Source: Closterium sp. NIES-65
Lineage: Eukaryota; Streptophyta; Zygnematophyceae; Desmidiales; Closteriaceae
DNA: 64,000 nt
Reading direction: 5' to 3'
Assembly (NCBI GenBank): GCA_948144175.1
Contig: CANXME010002160.1
Coordinates: forward strand, 124,001 to 188,000
Made by a program: the position numbers and the translations under genes. Below, piece by piece: positions 20,258 through 31,399 of the stretch (the stretch's first letter is position 1; each line of letters opens with the position of its first letter). The notes under the pieces were generated by a model. That model saw nothing but the letters and a program-made list of their open reading frames with translations, did not search any database and was not told where the DNA came from.

Positions 20258-22273
20258 TTAGGGAGAAGGAGCAGGTAGAGGGGAGGAGGGCTGTAACTGT
20301 GACTGCGACTGGACAGGCTGTGGACACTCTAAGGAAGGAGCAGGACCACGAGAGGGCGGGAGACCAAGAACCTGCTCCAGGAGCGGAACGAAGTACGGCC
20401 TCGGCCGCTCAGCGCCTCCAGAACCAGCAGGGACGGCACCAGTACCCCAAGCGGCAGCACCAGCGCCAGCAGCACCTCCAGCTCCAAGAGCGCCAACTCC
20501 AGCACCCTCAGAAGCACCAGCGCAAGCAGCACCGCCAGCGCCAACACCCCCAGCATCTCCAGCTCCAGCAGCACCAACTCCAGTAGGATCGTCAGCTCCA
20601 GCAGCCTCAGCAACACCCCTAGACGCACCAGCGCCAGTAGAAGCACCAGCGCCAACACCCCCAACACCTCCAGCTCCAGCAGCACTAGTACCGCCAGCAG
20701 CTCCAGCAGGACACACTCCAGTAGCCCTAGCAGCAACCCCAGTCTCAGGAGCGCGTCTCCAGCGGGGGGCAAACCACTCGCGCAGCTCCTGTGGAGAGAG
20801 TGGCTCCCGCCTCGACGAAGCACCGCCGGCGGCCACACGAGCAGACCCAGTGCCCCCAGGCTCGGCACCCCCAGGCTCCGCACCTCCAGGCTCCGCACCC
20901 CCAAACCTAGAACCCCCATGCTCACCACCCCCAGACTCAGCACCCCCAGTCTCAGCACCCCCAGACTCTGCACCCCCAGGCTCAGCACCCCTAGTCTCAG
21001 CACCCCCAGACCCGGCACCCGCAGGCTCAGCACCTCTAGCAGCACAAGAGTCAACAGCTACCTCGACAGGCTCGACTGCGTCTACCTGGGACACACCTGA
21101 CGGGGCAGGACCCTGAGGGGGGATGGGGTCTACCGGGGGAGGACCTGGTGCAAGGAAGAGCGGCGGCGGGGGGAGGGGCGCAGTGCGGTAGGGGAAGAGA
21201 CGGTAGTAGGGCACCGACTCGTCAAAGGTGACGTCCTGGGAGGACAGAACACGGCGCGAGGTGGGGTGGTAAAACTGCCACCCAGGCGCGTCAGGGGGGA
21301 AGCCAAGGAAGACGCAGGGAACAGCACGGGGGGACAGCTTGTCCGCAGACAAGTCGCGGACAAACGCCCGAGATCCCCAGACCCGAAACGCAGACGCATC
21401 GCCAACCTTCCCGGTCCACCGTAAGGCGGGGGAGGTCTCTGGCAAGGAGACCCGGGGCTGAAGGTTGAGCTGATGCGCGGCGTACTGAACCGCAAACAGC
21501 CACAGGAAATGGGGGGCAGCCGCATGCATCATGGACGTACGAGCGACGTCCATGACCATGCCAATGCGACGTCCATGACCATGCCAATGCAGTGTGAAGG
21601 TCTGGCGGATGCCCTGTGCACGACAGAAGGCTCCCTGACGGGCAGAGGAGTGCAGACGCAGAACAGGAAAGTCCGAGCCGAAACTCTCTCTGAGCTGGAG
21701 ACGAGCTGCGCGGATCCACTCGATCAACACCTCAGTGACGTCACCCTTGCTGCGCAAGGGGAAGAGTGTGGTGTAACGCGAGTAGTCGTCAACCACCAAC
21801 AGGAAGTAACGCTCGTGCCCCTGTCCACGGACGCGGGCGGGGCCCCACACGTCCATGTGGAGGGTCTGTAGCGGAGCCTTTGTCGGAGGAAACTCGGAGG
21901 AGTGAGGGGCGGTGCGCTGTCGCCCCTCGATGCAGGGGACGCAGGTAGGGCCAGGCCCCGGAGGTAGGGGAGGGAGAGACCGAGGGAGACCAGAGACAAG
22001 GACACGGGAGGCCATGCCTCGGAGACGAGGCAGGGAGGGGTGACCAAGGCGGTGGTGCCAGAGGAGAGTCTGGTGAGACAGGAGACGACACGAGCAGGGA
22101 GCAGACTCAGGACCAGACCTGGACACTGCAGCAAACACCTGACTCGACGCAGCTACCTGGCCAGACTCAGCAGCCAGAGGAGACTCAGAAGTTAGGATGT
22201 ACAGGCTCGACCCTGGCCGACGAGTGAACGTGGCCAAGTGTCGGCCTGTCCGAGCACACGTGCAGTGGGTCAC
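20258..22273 (-). pseudogene. Element E integrase and linker
   Basis: The frame carries HHRLGH, then DVWGP, but the segment with the second Asp (DRGGEF) is replaced by unrelated residues. The catalytic Glu segment is replaced by a 23-bp tandem duplication of GACGTCCATGACCATGCC near 21547-21595. The 15-bp GAEPG minisatellite linker follows, with many imperfect units. The integrase is certainly dead. Confidence 0.88.
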
Positions 22274-22276
22274 TCG

Positions 22277-22816
22277 CTAACTCGCAGGAGTGAACTGGTC
22301 AACCCCCCTATCCTGTAGGTCCGCTCCACTCACCAAGTTCGTAGAGAACGAGGGGAGGTAGAGACCTGACAGGGTGCCAGAGGGGGCTGCCGGGCACGGT
22401 AAGACAATGGAGAAGCTAGCAAGGACAGGACCCCCAGAGGGGTCTGCCAGGGAGAATGCAACCGGCCGACTGAGCGGCGTAAGAGTGGTGCGGTCTCGAA
22501 AGAAGGAGCGGGACGCACCCGAGTCAAGGGTGAAGGTGTGGAAGGCCTGAGCCGGCGTAGTACCTGAGAGAGCAGACTCACCAGCACCTGGGGCAGCAGA
22601 CGCACTGGCACCTGGGACAGCAGACGCACTGGCACCTGGGGCAGCAGACGCACTAGCAGCTAGAGCAGCAGCCTCACTAGTACCTAGATCAGTGGCCTCA
22701 ATGCCCGGGTCAGGCGGTACACACAGGTAACAGTCACCCTCAACACTAGTAAGGGTGGCACGACGGGGCCGCAAGGGTGGCACGACGGGGCTGTGAGGAC
22801 GGCGCGACGGGGCCAC
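22277..22816 (-). pseudogene. Element E protease segment
   Basis: The frame starts in leader-like sequence and enters the EGDCY segment that normally lies downstream of gag. It keeps the LDSGASRSFF protease motif. It ends at TAG 22277-22279, where other copies have CAG (ASQR). Gag, poly-Gly and the zinc motif are absent. Confidence 0.88.
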
Positions 22817-22932
22817 TAGGGCTGTGAGGGAGGCCGCTAGAGGCCACGAAGGGGAGTCACACGGGGCGCGACTTGGGCAGGGGTCAAGCGCGCTCTGGGC
22901 AGGAAAAAAAAGGTCGGTGGGCCCTAGGAACA

Positions 22933-23092
22933 GCTCCCACGGGAGAACCTGCTCTATACCATGTGAAAATTAGAACGAGAATGATTGAACTATGAAACAG
23001 TTGGGTACAAGTACTAACCCTAATTGGGTTGTACCCCTTATGGGCTACCCCACTACAGCCTACACAGATGTATAAGCTATAATGTTCTGACA
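22933..23092 (-). repeat. Element E 5' LTR, primer site and leader hairpin
   Basis: The LTR is 22962-23092. The primer site TGGTATAGAGCAGG (sense) lies at 22961-22948. The leader hairpin occupies 22948-22933 with two G-T wobble pairs, and GGGCCC follows. Confidence 0.85.
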
Positions 23093-23097
23093 AATGA

Positions 23098-23920
23098 CTA
23101 CATCAAGCACCTACCAACTCTACAGCTAGCCTAGTCGATCGCCAGCGCAGCTTGGTCGATCTCCTGCCAGCGTTGCGTAGAGGAGCCGTACCAGCACTGC
23201 AGAAGAGCGACCTGCCAACACTGCAAGTCAACGGCGTGCCAACGCTGCAGCAAAGTGGCTGTCCAGCGTTGTCCCGTAGAAGACAGCAGTGTGCACGCTC
23301 GCAGGTGCGCGCAGACGATTGTCCCGACTTGCCTCGTTGGGCATCCGTCAGTTGTTGTCTGCACCTGACGAGCCACATCAACTTGGGGATACCAGCCCGA
23401 AGTCGCCTTCGCCATCGTGACCTCGAAGACATTCGCGTTCCTCCGCAGAACTCCTTTAGCCAGTTACCCGGTCCACCTGGACACCACCAGGTGCTCTGGT
23501 CGACCACCAAAGTGCCTTCGATCGACCACCAGGTGCCTCTGGTCGACTACAGCTCCCTCTAGTTGAACACTCGGTGCCCTTGGTCGACCATGGCTCCTGT
23601 CGAGCTACCCTCTGGTCGAAGGACCCCTTCCGCCGACCAGAACTGTCAGCGGTTATCGGCGAGCTCCCCTCATCGACCGCTGCTCACTTGTCAGGTCGAC
23701 GGTCTGCTCCGTTGACCTCCCTGTCAAACTGCAGGTCGACGGTCTGCTCCGTCGACCTCCCAGTCGAACTGCCCCTCCTCGTCAACGGCCCAACCGTCGT
23801 CCAGACCAGTCACTTGCATTTGTCAAGCTCCTTGGTCGACAACAACACCACAGCGGTCCCCTGCAGCTCGACGAAGCCTGTCGAGCAACTCTCCCACTAT
23901 GAACGGTCGGCTGCTATTCC
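23098..23920. repeat. GTCGAC-rich segment with a direct repeat
   Basis: This segment has many GGTCGACC-type motifs and two copies of an approximately 39-bp unit (about 23693-23731 and 23732-23770) beginning AGGTCGACGGTCTGCTCCGT. It continues the DNA at 17431-18159 interrupted by E. No protein domain is seen. Confidence 0.5.
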
Positions 23921-23984
23921 CGTACATCCGACCAAGTCGTCGGCATTGCCCAAGCGAGGGCAGGGCCAACACTCCATTCCCATT

Positions 23985-24260
23985 AACATCCCCTACACCA
24001 AGTGGTATAGGAGTGCATCATTAGTCAACATGCTGAGAGCCTACCGCAGCATGATGGTGTTTCATGTGCCTAAGGAGAAGAGGGGAAAGCTGGAAGCTTC
24101 TGGGAGATGGGGTGTGCACTGGGGAATTGCGAAGGACCACAAGGGCTGGCTGCTGATTTGAGAAAAGAGGAGATGTTGGAAGGAAATGATTTCTATTGAG
24201 ACGAGTGTTGAAGTGAATGGAGCTTACTCAAATGAGTATGCATTGAGAGTGTATGCTTGA
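23985..24260 (+). pseudogene. Copia P integrase C-terminal fragment
   Basis: Codons include NMLRAYRSMMVFHVPKEKRG and GRWGVHWGIAKDHKGW, the copia motif in which the element's own protein names its frame (usual form GVHLGI). TGA at 24159-24161 breaks it. Downstream fragments of the same region (SNEYA) run to a purine tract at 24290. RT and RNase H are missing, so the copy is deleted. Confidence 0.7.
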
Positions 24261-24303
24261 GCTATGGCATGTGGGATGATGGCAAGCAGCCAGAGGGGGA
24301 GTT

Positions 24304-24896
24304 TGTTATGTGATGCTATCATTTGCATTCACGTCTATCTGCCTCCCATCATGTGTTCGTGCGTTGCATGCGTGGTGTGAGCATGTGCAAGAAATTGTGT
24401 TCCGTGTGGTTTGGATTCTCTGAATGTGTGTGAATGACAATTTGAGCATATATTTGAAATGACTTGATGCCTCAAGAGCTTTCCGACGAACCAAGATTTC
24501 CTTGGTGTGCTTACAAGTTTTCCTTGGTTGGGAACTCCTTGCGGCTCTTCCCTCTCGTCCTACTTATCCTCCCCTATCTGGTTTCTAGCCACTTCAATCC
24601 TCTTTGTGAACCAATGTGTGAACCATTGTGATTGTGTTAAGTTGCTATGGCAGCATGCCCCCTAGTGTGCCGAAATTCATAACTCGAGTTATACTCCATA
24701 TTTTGATACGAATCATATGGTGAAAGATGGTCACGGTCAAGGGCTACAACATACTTGTGTTTGAGAGATTTCTAACGGTGCGTTTCTTGTCAACGGAGTT
24801 TCTTGTGACGACGACTTTCCTGTCCAGAGTTGTAGTTGACAATTTTGAGTTATTTCGGCCCCTAATCTTCCTAGACTCCGTCCTCAACCTCTAACA
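24304..24896 (+). repeat. 593-bp LTR of copia P
   Basis: It starts TGTTATGTGATG right after the purine-rich AGAGGGGGAGTT and ends CCTCTAACA, so it has matching TGTTA/TAACA ends. It is far longer than the B-family LTRs. The next bases (24897 on) enter an A-type RNase H tail, so P was probably inserted into that element. No second LTR is in the window. Confidence 0.65.
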
Positions 24897-24901
24897 CCTA
24901 C

Positions 24902-25236
24902 TGCCCCACATCCGAGATGGCAGCAGATTACTAGATCAAGAAACTCAGAAAGCAGAAGTTTGAGTATTGCACGCTGTTGACTGGACAAGGCCACGTCACC
25001 AGCAACGAAGGCGACGACATTGCAGAAGCGAAGGGGAATGATGGAAACATATAGTTCGCGCTTTTAATGTGTCGAGCACTATAACATGAACAAAGCAGGC
25101 TCACAGCGAAGCAACACCGAGTCAACCGAGCTACACCGAAGCGGTTGACAAAGGGACAGCAGCAAGAAGTTGAGGCGAAGGTGAAAGGTCAGTGACCTTT
25201 GACTCGACAAACGAAGCACGATAGCCAGGACAAATA
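24902..25236 (+). pseudogene. A-type copia RNase H tail and LTR start
   Basis: Codons match the end of element A (CP-TSEMAAD, KQKFEYC, LLTGQ, AEAKG). They carry a TAG in place of the Thr-Lys region start and end in the purine tract GAAGCGAAGGGGA. An LTR-like tract begins TGATGGAAAC at 25039. It holds the perfect dyad AAGGTCA-G-TGACCTT near 25187 and is cut at 25236 by element I. Confidence 0.75.
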
Positions 25237-26046
25237 ATGTTGAGAAGTGGGAGATGGAGGAGGAGGAGGAGCAGGGGATGGCTCACACACCCGCCACCCC
25301 CATACCCACCACCCCCATACCCGCCACCCCCGTGCCCCCAACGCAAGCGGCGCACGTGCCGCGCGGGGCAGATACGCATGCAGCAGCTGGGGCGGCGTGC
25401 GAGCGGAAGCGGGGCGGCGCGCGAGTCCCTGGGGCGCTGCGACGGGCGACGAAAAGGGCGGCGCGCGGGCCCCTAGGGTGCCACGCCGGGCGACGGGAGG
25501 GGGCGGCGTGCGGGCCCCCAGGGCGCCGCGACGGGCGACGAGCAGGGCGGCGCGCGGGCCCTCGGGGCGCCGCGATGGGCGACGGGAGGGGGCGGCGCGC
25601 GGGCCCCCGTGACGCCGCGACAGATGACGGGAGGGGACAGCGCGCGGGCCCCCGGGGCGCTGCGACAGGCGACGGGAGGGGAGACGGCGTGCTGGCCCCT
25701 GCGGTGCCACAACAGGCGATGAAACCGCCGCGCGTGACCGGGGCGCGCGGCGGGCAGGAAACCACTACGCGCTCAGGGCGCGTGGCGAGCACAAAACCAC
25801 CGCGCCCGGGGCGCGGGGCGGGAAGAAAAAACGCCGTGCGTGCCGGGCGCGCGGCAAGCAGAAAACGTCGCGTGCCCCGAGCGCGAGACAGGCAGGACAG
25901 CAGCGGAAGTAGGTGTGCCCACATGCCAGGAGCGTTCTCGTTCTGATAGCATGTCGAGAAACGCTAGCTGAAAGTTAGAGACAGAAAGAGGGGTTGCACT
26001 AGCAGTAGATAGGATACATATAGTAAACCCAAATTTGGGCTGTACT
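25237..26046 (-). mobile_element. Truncated copia I: GC-rich leader and left half of its 5' LTR
   Basis: 25240-25900 is a GC-rich leader with repeats of the GGGCGGCGCGCGGGCCCC type. A damaged primer site (TGCTATCAGAAC in sense) at about 25944 is followed by LTR sequence from about 25950. Element F is inserted in that LTR at the duplicated GTACT, and the LTR continues at 45568. No gag or pol remains. Confidence 0.65.
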
Positions 26047-26173
26047 TGTGAAGAAATGAGGAATGATTGAACTAAGGGAAAGGTTGGGTACAAGTACAAA
26101 CCTAGAAATGTGTTGTACCCCATATGTGCTACCCCACTATAGCCTACACAGGCTAAGTCATACAAGTCTGACA
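26047..26173 (-). repeat. 3' LTR of element F
   Basis: In sense it runs TGTCAGACTTGTATG to TTTCTTCACA. It shares the common copia LTR core. The polypurine tract lies beside it at 26174-26200. Confidence 0.93.
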
Positions 26174-26369
26174 CACCCCATAGGCAAAGTGGGGGAGAAC
26201 AAGGGGTCACAAGACCAGTCAAGCAAAGCAAAGCAAGCTCAGGGTGGATCACAACGTCACCACACATTCCGAGCACAAGTTCAAGGCCACAAGGCCAGTT
26301 GACATGCAAGATCATATATAAGGGTAAACAAGCAAGTGCAGGTATAGAAAGATCACAGTATAAGCAAGG

Positions 26370-28470
26370 TCAAGAAGTAAGCAAGTAAGGCCAAGTAGGC
26401 ACAAGACCTAGCATCGTACAACAGCGCAGATGATCACAAGGCGGAAGTGCCTTGGTAAAGATATCAGCAGTGTTGGCCTGAGAGGCCACGTAAGCAAGGC
26501 GCAGCTGACCACGCTGCTGCAGCTCACGAGCAAGAAAGTAGCGAAGAGCAATGTGCTTCGTTCTGTGCTCCAGTCTGTGCTCCCGACACAAGGCCAGCAT
26601 GGCCTTGTTGTCTACGTACAGAACCGGAGGAGAACAAGGCGGCTCTCCTAGGTCAGTCAGCAGGTAGGTGAGCCAGCGTAGCTCCTGTGCAGCCATGGCC
26701 CCCGTGTAGATCGCAGCCTCACAGCTGGAGCCGAGAACAGAAGACGAGTGGGTAGACCGCCACGAAACAGAGCCGGAACCAATGCTGAAGGTGTAACCCT
26801 GTGACGACCGCTGCGTAGCCTGGTCGTCAGCCCAAGAAGCGTCTGCGTGACCTGTGAGGACCACTGAACGTCGCCCTCCAAGCACTAGCCCCATGCCCGA
26901 CGTACTGCACAAGTAGCGCAACACCCTCTTCGCTGCAGCCATGTGCTCTGGTCGGTGTCTCCCAAGAGCAACGTAGCGTGCCAAGATGCTAAGAGGGTAT
27001 GCAAGGTCAGCTCGAGTGCAGGTCATCAGGTATATGAGGCAGCCAACAAGCTCTGGGTACGGGCCACTCGGCTCTACGGACTCATCCGAAGGCAGAGCTG
27101 AGAGCGAGTGACCTGTAACCAGAGGAGTGGTCAGTGCCAAGGAGTACGTGAAGTCGAAGTGCTGAAGGACGTGCTGCACCATGTGTGACTGAGTCAGGGT
27201 AATGGTGCGTTGTGCTCTGTTCCGGGTGATCTGCAAGCAAAGGTAGCCGCGCAGTTCACCCATGTGTGTGCACGTGTGTCTCTTCTGCAGCTCGGACTTC
27301 ACATGGGCGAGTCCAGCAGTGTCAGCAGTGGCAAAGACCAAGTCGTCGACGTACACGAGGATGTAGAACGGCGACAAAGAGGTGTCGGTGCGCAGAAACA
27401 GCGACGGGTCGGCAGTAGAAGGAGCAAACCCAAGAGCCACAAGTGTAGTCCTCAGTGTGTCGTGCCACTCACGGGGCGCCTGGCGGAGACCGTAGACTGG
27501 CCGCCGGAGGCTCCACTGGGTACCAGGAGGAAACGACCCAGTGAAGCCAGGTGGGCGACGCAGCTAGATCTCCTCGTACAGGCTGCCCTGCAAGAAAGCT
27601 GTGCTGAAGTCAAGAGAGTGAAGCTCGTAGTCGCGCTGAGCGGCTATGTGCAGCAGCACCCGAAGATTGGTCATCTTCGGGGTGGGGGAGAAGGTCTGAA
27701 TGTAGTCAACTCCCTGCCGCTGACTGAAGCCTCGAGCCACGTAACGCGCCTTGAAGACAGGCGGAGAACCCGGCGGCCGCTTCACCTTGAAAATCCACAT
27801 GCCACTGACGATGTTCGCCCCAGGTTGGGGAACCTCGTCGAGGTAGGTGCCTGTGGACTTCCAGAAAGCCATCTCTGCGTCCATGGCTGACTGCCACTGT
27901 GAGGAGTAGGGACCCTCGATTGCCTCAGCGTACGATCGAGGAGTCGGGATGTCTGGCGCATCCGGGTCTCCCTCAGGGGCAATCAGCATTGACACGAGAT
28001 GAGGCAAAGCAGCAGCAAAACACTGGAACTCCTCCTGTCCTCACCTCAAGGACGTCCGTGCTAAGAGCACACTCACCCCCGACGGACAGAGGACAGACAG
28101 ACGCAGACTCTGCAACAAGACTAGAGGCGTAGTCTAGACGACAGTGAGCAGCGAAGTCGACGAGCTCAGCAACTAAGGCAGACGCAGCAATGGACTCAAA
28201 GGAAGGGTCAGTGACGACAGTAGCAAGGAGACGCGTGACAGTAGGACTGGCAGCACGAAGGGAGTCCGACTCCGGGTCAGCAAGAGCAGGAAGAGAGGAC
28301 TCGGGAGGAGAAGGCAAAGGGGCACGCAGCGGAGCAGTGGAAGGACGCAGAGACATCCGGTGCGTGCCGGGGACAGGCGGAGGACGCTGACGCGAACCAC
28401 GACCACTCGTGCGAGCAGCACGGACAGGCGACGCAGGCCGAGACGCAGGCTCACGACGCTCCGTAAGACC
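26370..28470 (-). pseudogene. Element F RT and RNase H
   Basis: RT starts at WQSAMDAEM and passes RYVARGFSQRQGVDY, QTFSP and FYILVYVDD (near 27360). RNase H has ADASWAD and CEAAIYTG, where the metal-binding Glu lies in a changed CEA-A context. It continues to VDNKAML and IFTKAL. A TAG near 27565 and a frameshift near 28020 break the frame. The end is TGA 26370-26372. Confidence 0.9.
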
Positions 28471-28475
28471 TCCAG

Positions 28476-28843
28476 TGTGAGAGTACGACAGCTTATGCCA
28501 GCTATGCTTGCTTGCCTTTACTTTATCATGCTATTTATAGCATAGGATAATTATATGCATGCATGAATTGCTTGATTTCCTAGGCTAGGTGCTTTCCTAT
28601 ATTATATTATAGTTATAGCACCGAGCTAGGTTGCGTGCACCGAATTCTGGCTTTTCGGTTGCCACCGAATTGCCTTCTACCGAATTCGGGAAGGATCTGT
28701 TCGGGACGCTTCGCGACCCGCGGAACCTTCGCGTAACACCTGGTTACGGGGCCTTGTGTCGAGCTATATGTAGCCTCGTGTTGTACCCAGGTGATTCATT
28801 CGATTCACATTCTCTTTTCTCAGCTCGATCCTAGATCCTCACA
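28476..28843 (+). repeat. 5' LTR of gypsy G
   Basis: It runs TGTGAGAGTACG to GATCCTCACA. It contains three ACCGAATT motifs within about 60 bp and a damaged TATA element (CTATATGTAG, 28764-28773). The right LTR has the intact form. Confidence 0.93.
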
Positions 28844-28845
28844 CA

Positions 28846-28861
28846 TGGTAATCAGAGCAGG
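28846..28861 (+). promoter_or_regulatory. Gypsy G primer-binding site
   Basis: TGGTAATCAGAGCAGG lies two bases after the LTR. It matches the initiator tRNA-Met complement TGGTATCAGAGC with one inserted A. Confidence 0.7.
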
Positions 28862-29248
28862 TTTTCACGCGAGGTCTTCAACCGCGGGGGCGACGACGAA
28901 AGCGCCGATACAGGTATGTAAAACCAGTCCCGCGCAATTTTTCTAATTCCCCCTCGATTCGGTTTTCGAACACCCCTCAGATTTACTGGTAGAAGGTTGG
29001 AGTTTCGACCGTTCGATCGAGTTTCATCTCAACGACCCAGAGAATTTCGCCCAAAAACGTTGGAATTTGGAGCGTCGGATTGATTTTCTCCTCAACGGCC
29101 AAGATCGGACGCGAATTTCGCCCAGGGGAGATTTGCGCGATCTACAGAATTTGCGCTCGTCGATCCTATAGTCAACTTGACTCGCAGTAAGTCGACCAGC
29201 ACCGAGATTTGGATTATTTTGGTCGCGCATCTTCCTGTAAATCTCCAA

Positions 29249-30028
29249 ATGGAGGGAAAAGGAGATATTCCAGTACAGAAAATCGCGGAGTTACGTGCTG
29301 AGCATAAGCAAATACATGCTGCGCTCCCACAACTCAAAAAACTCCTTGCGAACCAGTCAGCAACCGCCACAGCAGCAGCGACAACAGTAGCAGCAGCAGC
29401 AGCGGCAACACCGACAATTCTACATGCGACAACGGCAGCAACTACAGTTAACCTCGAAGCAGTGAAGCCGAGGCTACCGGAGGCGTTCGATCCTATAGTA
29501 AAAAACAATGACGTTCGTCGATTTGTAGTTGAACTCGAAATTTACTTCGAAGCCGTTGGATGCACGACCCCGACAAAAGACGCAATGCGCATACGGCTCG
29601 CAGCAACACTGTTACGAGGCCCAGCTCTAGAGTGGATCAACAACAGAATAGTCCAAGGCGAGGGGACGTGGGCGCAATTTCCGGCAGCACTGATCGAACA
29701 GTTCGACACGTTGAACAGTAGCTACTACGGAACACGACGCAACAAGCCAACTAGTGGCATGGGGCGATAGGCACCACCCACGACTGCCGACCCGATGGAG
29801 AACGACGAGGGCGATGTGGAGCAGCGGCTAGCAAATAATGAGACGTGCAAATTTTGCGGCGCGACAGGACATCGTATCTTGGCGTGTTGGAAAATGAAGA
29901 GAAGGTGTGCGGAGCTGAAGGACAAGAACAGTGCGGCACCCCCGAAGCAGAAAACGGACAACGTGGCAACTTCAGAGAGGGTGAAAAAAGGAGAATATGG
30001 TGGCACCAGGGGAAATCGCCGAGACTAA
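29249..30028 (+). pseudogene. Gypsy G gag with CCHC knuckle
   Basis: Gag starts at ATG 29249 (MEGKGDIPVQ). An Ala/Thr-rich stretch follows, then a retrotransposon gag domain (RLPEAFDPIVKNNDVRRFV, LRGPALEWI). It ends at TAG 29768. A deletion removes the gag C-terminus that is present in gypsy M. A second frame carries C-K-F-C-G-A-T-G-H-R-I-L-A-C (29846-29887), a canonical CX2CX4HX4C. Broken. Confidence 0.88.
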
Positions 30029-30263
30029 TGGAGGATCCGCGAAACAAGACCCTCCACCGATCGGGAAACTCCAGCCGTATACCCCGACAAGTAAGAATAT
30101 TACTTCTCGTGGGTTTCAAGCCTTTATTAAGGGAGAGTCAGAAATTAAACCGGTACCGGGTATTATGGGGACCCTACTCCAGAGCGCTAATACGGGTCGA
30201 GCGTTCCGAGGAGTTAATATTCTCTCCCAGCAGCACTGTTTAAAGGCTCCCTGTTCCCCATAG

Positions 30264-31200
30264 ATGAAGCCTACACAGCTGCAAAGGCTTAGTGGAAGGT
30301 TCCAGGCCCAAGAGAAGCCGAATCGGCCTCGGATAAATCCTTCTAACCTTTCTCAGTTGAAAACTGATACTGAAGCTGCATCTTCGAGCGCAGGACCTAG
30401 GGATAACATATTCGACGTATCCTACGATACTATAAGCGAGACCATCTACGGCTACTCGCAGTAGCAACAACCACTACTACTCAAGGTGATCTGCAACGAG
30501 CGACGCCTTCAGGCACTGGTGGACAGTGGTGCGTCCCACTCGGTGTGCTACCGCGGGATGTTGGAGAAAATTGGAGAATTTTCGGAGGAGACCAAGTTCT
30601 CGGCAACAATGGTGGACGGTACGAAACTTCCCATCCACGGCGAAGCATCACTGAAGCTGCACATAGGGGCGTTGAGGTGGGAGCCGACGTTGCCGATCAC
30701 GAACATCAAGGGATTAGATTTCATCTTGGGGCGAGATTTTTCGAAGCGGTTCAACCCCGAGATCGACTGGGTCAACCGGAAAACGTGCATCTACAACAAC
30801 GGGAAACGAGTGGAGCTGCGAAGCTGGACGGATACAGGGAGCGTTCTTGAAACGACACTGGCACGGTTCGAACGGACAGTGAACGAGAGTAACACGAGTT
30901 ACTTAGCACTGGTTATGGCAGCAGCAGAGGAGGAGGTCTTGGAGCGGTACAAGGATATAATGCCCGACGACCTACCCGCAGGCGTACCTCCAGCACGCAC
31001 CCACGAGCACGAGATCGTGGAGGAACCAGGTGCGAAACCCGTCTCACGTGCACCATACCGACCGAGTCTGACTGAACTGACAGACATTTAAAAACAAATA
31101 GAGTATCTACTGGATAGACAACTGATCCGCCCATCCACCTCTCCCTATGGTGCAGCAGTTCTCCTCACTCCAAAGCCAAACGGTAGTTTACGGATGTGCA
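30264..31200 (+). pseudogene. Gypsy G protease and start of RT
   Basis: The aspartic protease motif L-V-D-S-G-A-S lies near 30516, followed by LDFILGRDF. The spacer leads into [17 protein letters not shown], then a TAA at 31089, then RT up to LRMCI. At that point copia H begins, after CATCG (31199-31203). Confidence 0.9.
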
Positions 31201-31203
31201 TCG

Positions 31204-31370
31204 TGTCAAATTATAATATTGTGTAGGCTATAGTGGGGTAGCCCATATGGGGTACACATTTTCTAGGGTTGCATATTTGTATCACTTCCATTCCTTAGTC
31301 ATTCATTCTTGTTCACATTTTCTCATGGTATCGAGCAGGTTCCCCCGTGGGAACTGTGCCTAGGGCCCAC
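31204..31370 (+). promoter_or_regulatory. Element H 5' LTR, primer site, hairpin and GGGCCC
   Basis: The LTR is 31204-31325. TGGTATCGAGCAGG (31326-31339) is an initiator-Met-type site lacking one A. GTTCCC (31339-31344), loop CCGT and GGGAAC (31349-31354) form a perfect hairpin. GGGCCC follows near 31363. Confidence 0.8.
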
Positions 31371-31399
31371 CACATCGACCTTTTTTTTTTTTCCTGCCC

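Larger units (their letters stand above)
18160..23092 (-). mobile_element. Copia element E, internally deleted, recently inserted
   Basis: The 131-bp LTRs at 18160-18290 and 22962-23092 look identical, and the flanks carry AATGA (18155-18159 and 23093-23097). At 4,933 bp it lacks almost all of gag (the leader joins directly to the segment before protease), part of the integrase core and a block of RT. It keeps LTRs, primer site, hairpin and polypurine tract. It must have been moved by proteins from another copy if the deletions preceded insertion. Confidence 0.93.

Noticed and set aside
25187..25201. Nuclear hormone receptor response element
   Set aside because: The sequence resembles one, but such receptors are animal proteins and this genome looks algal. 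Reported only as a dyad.
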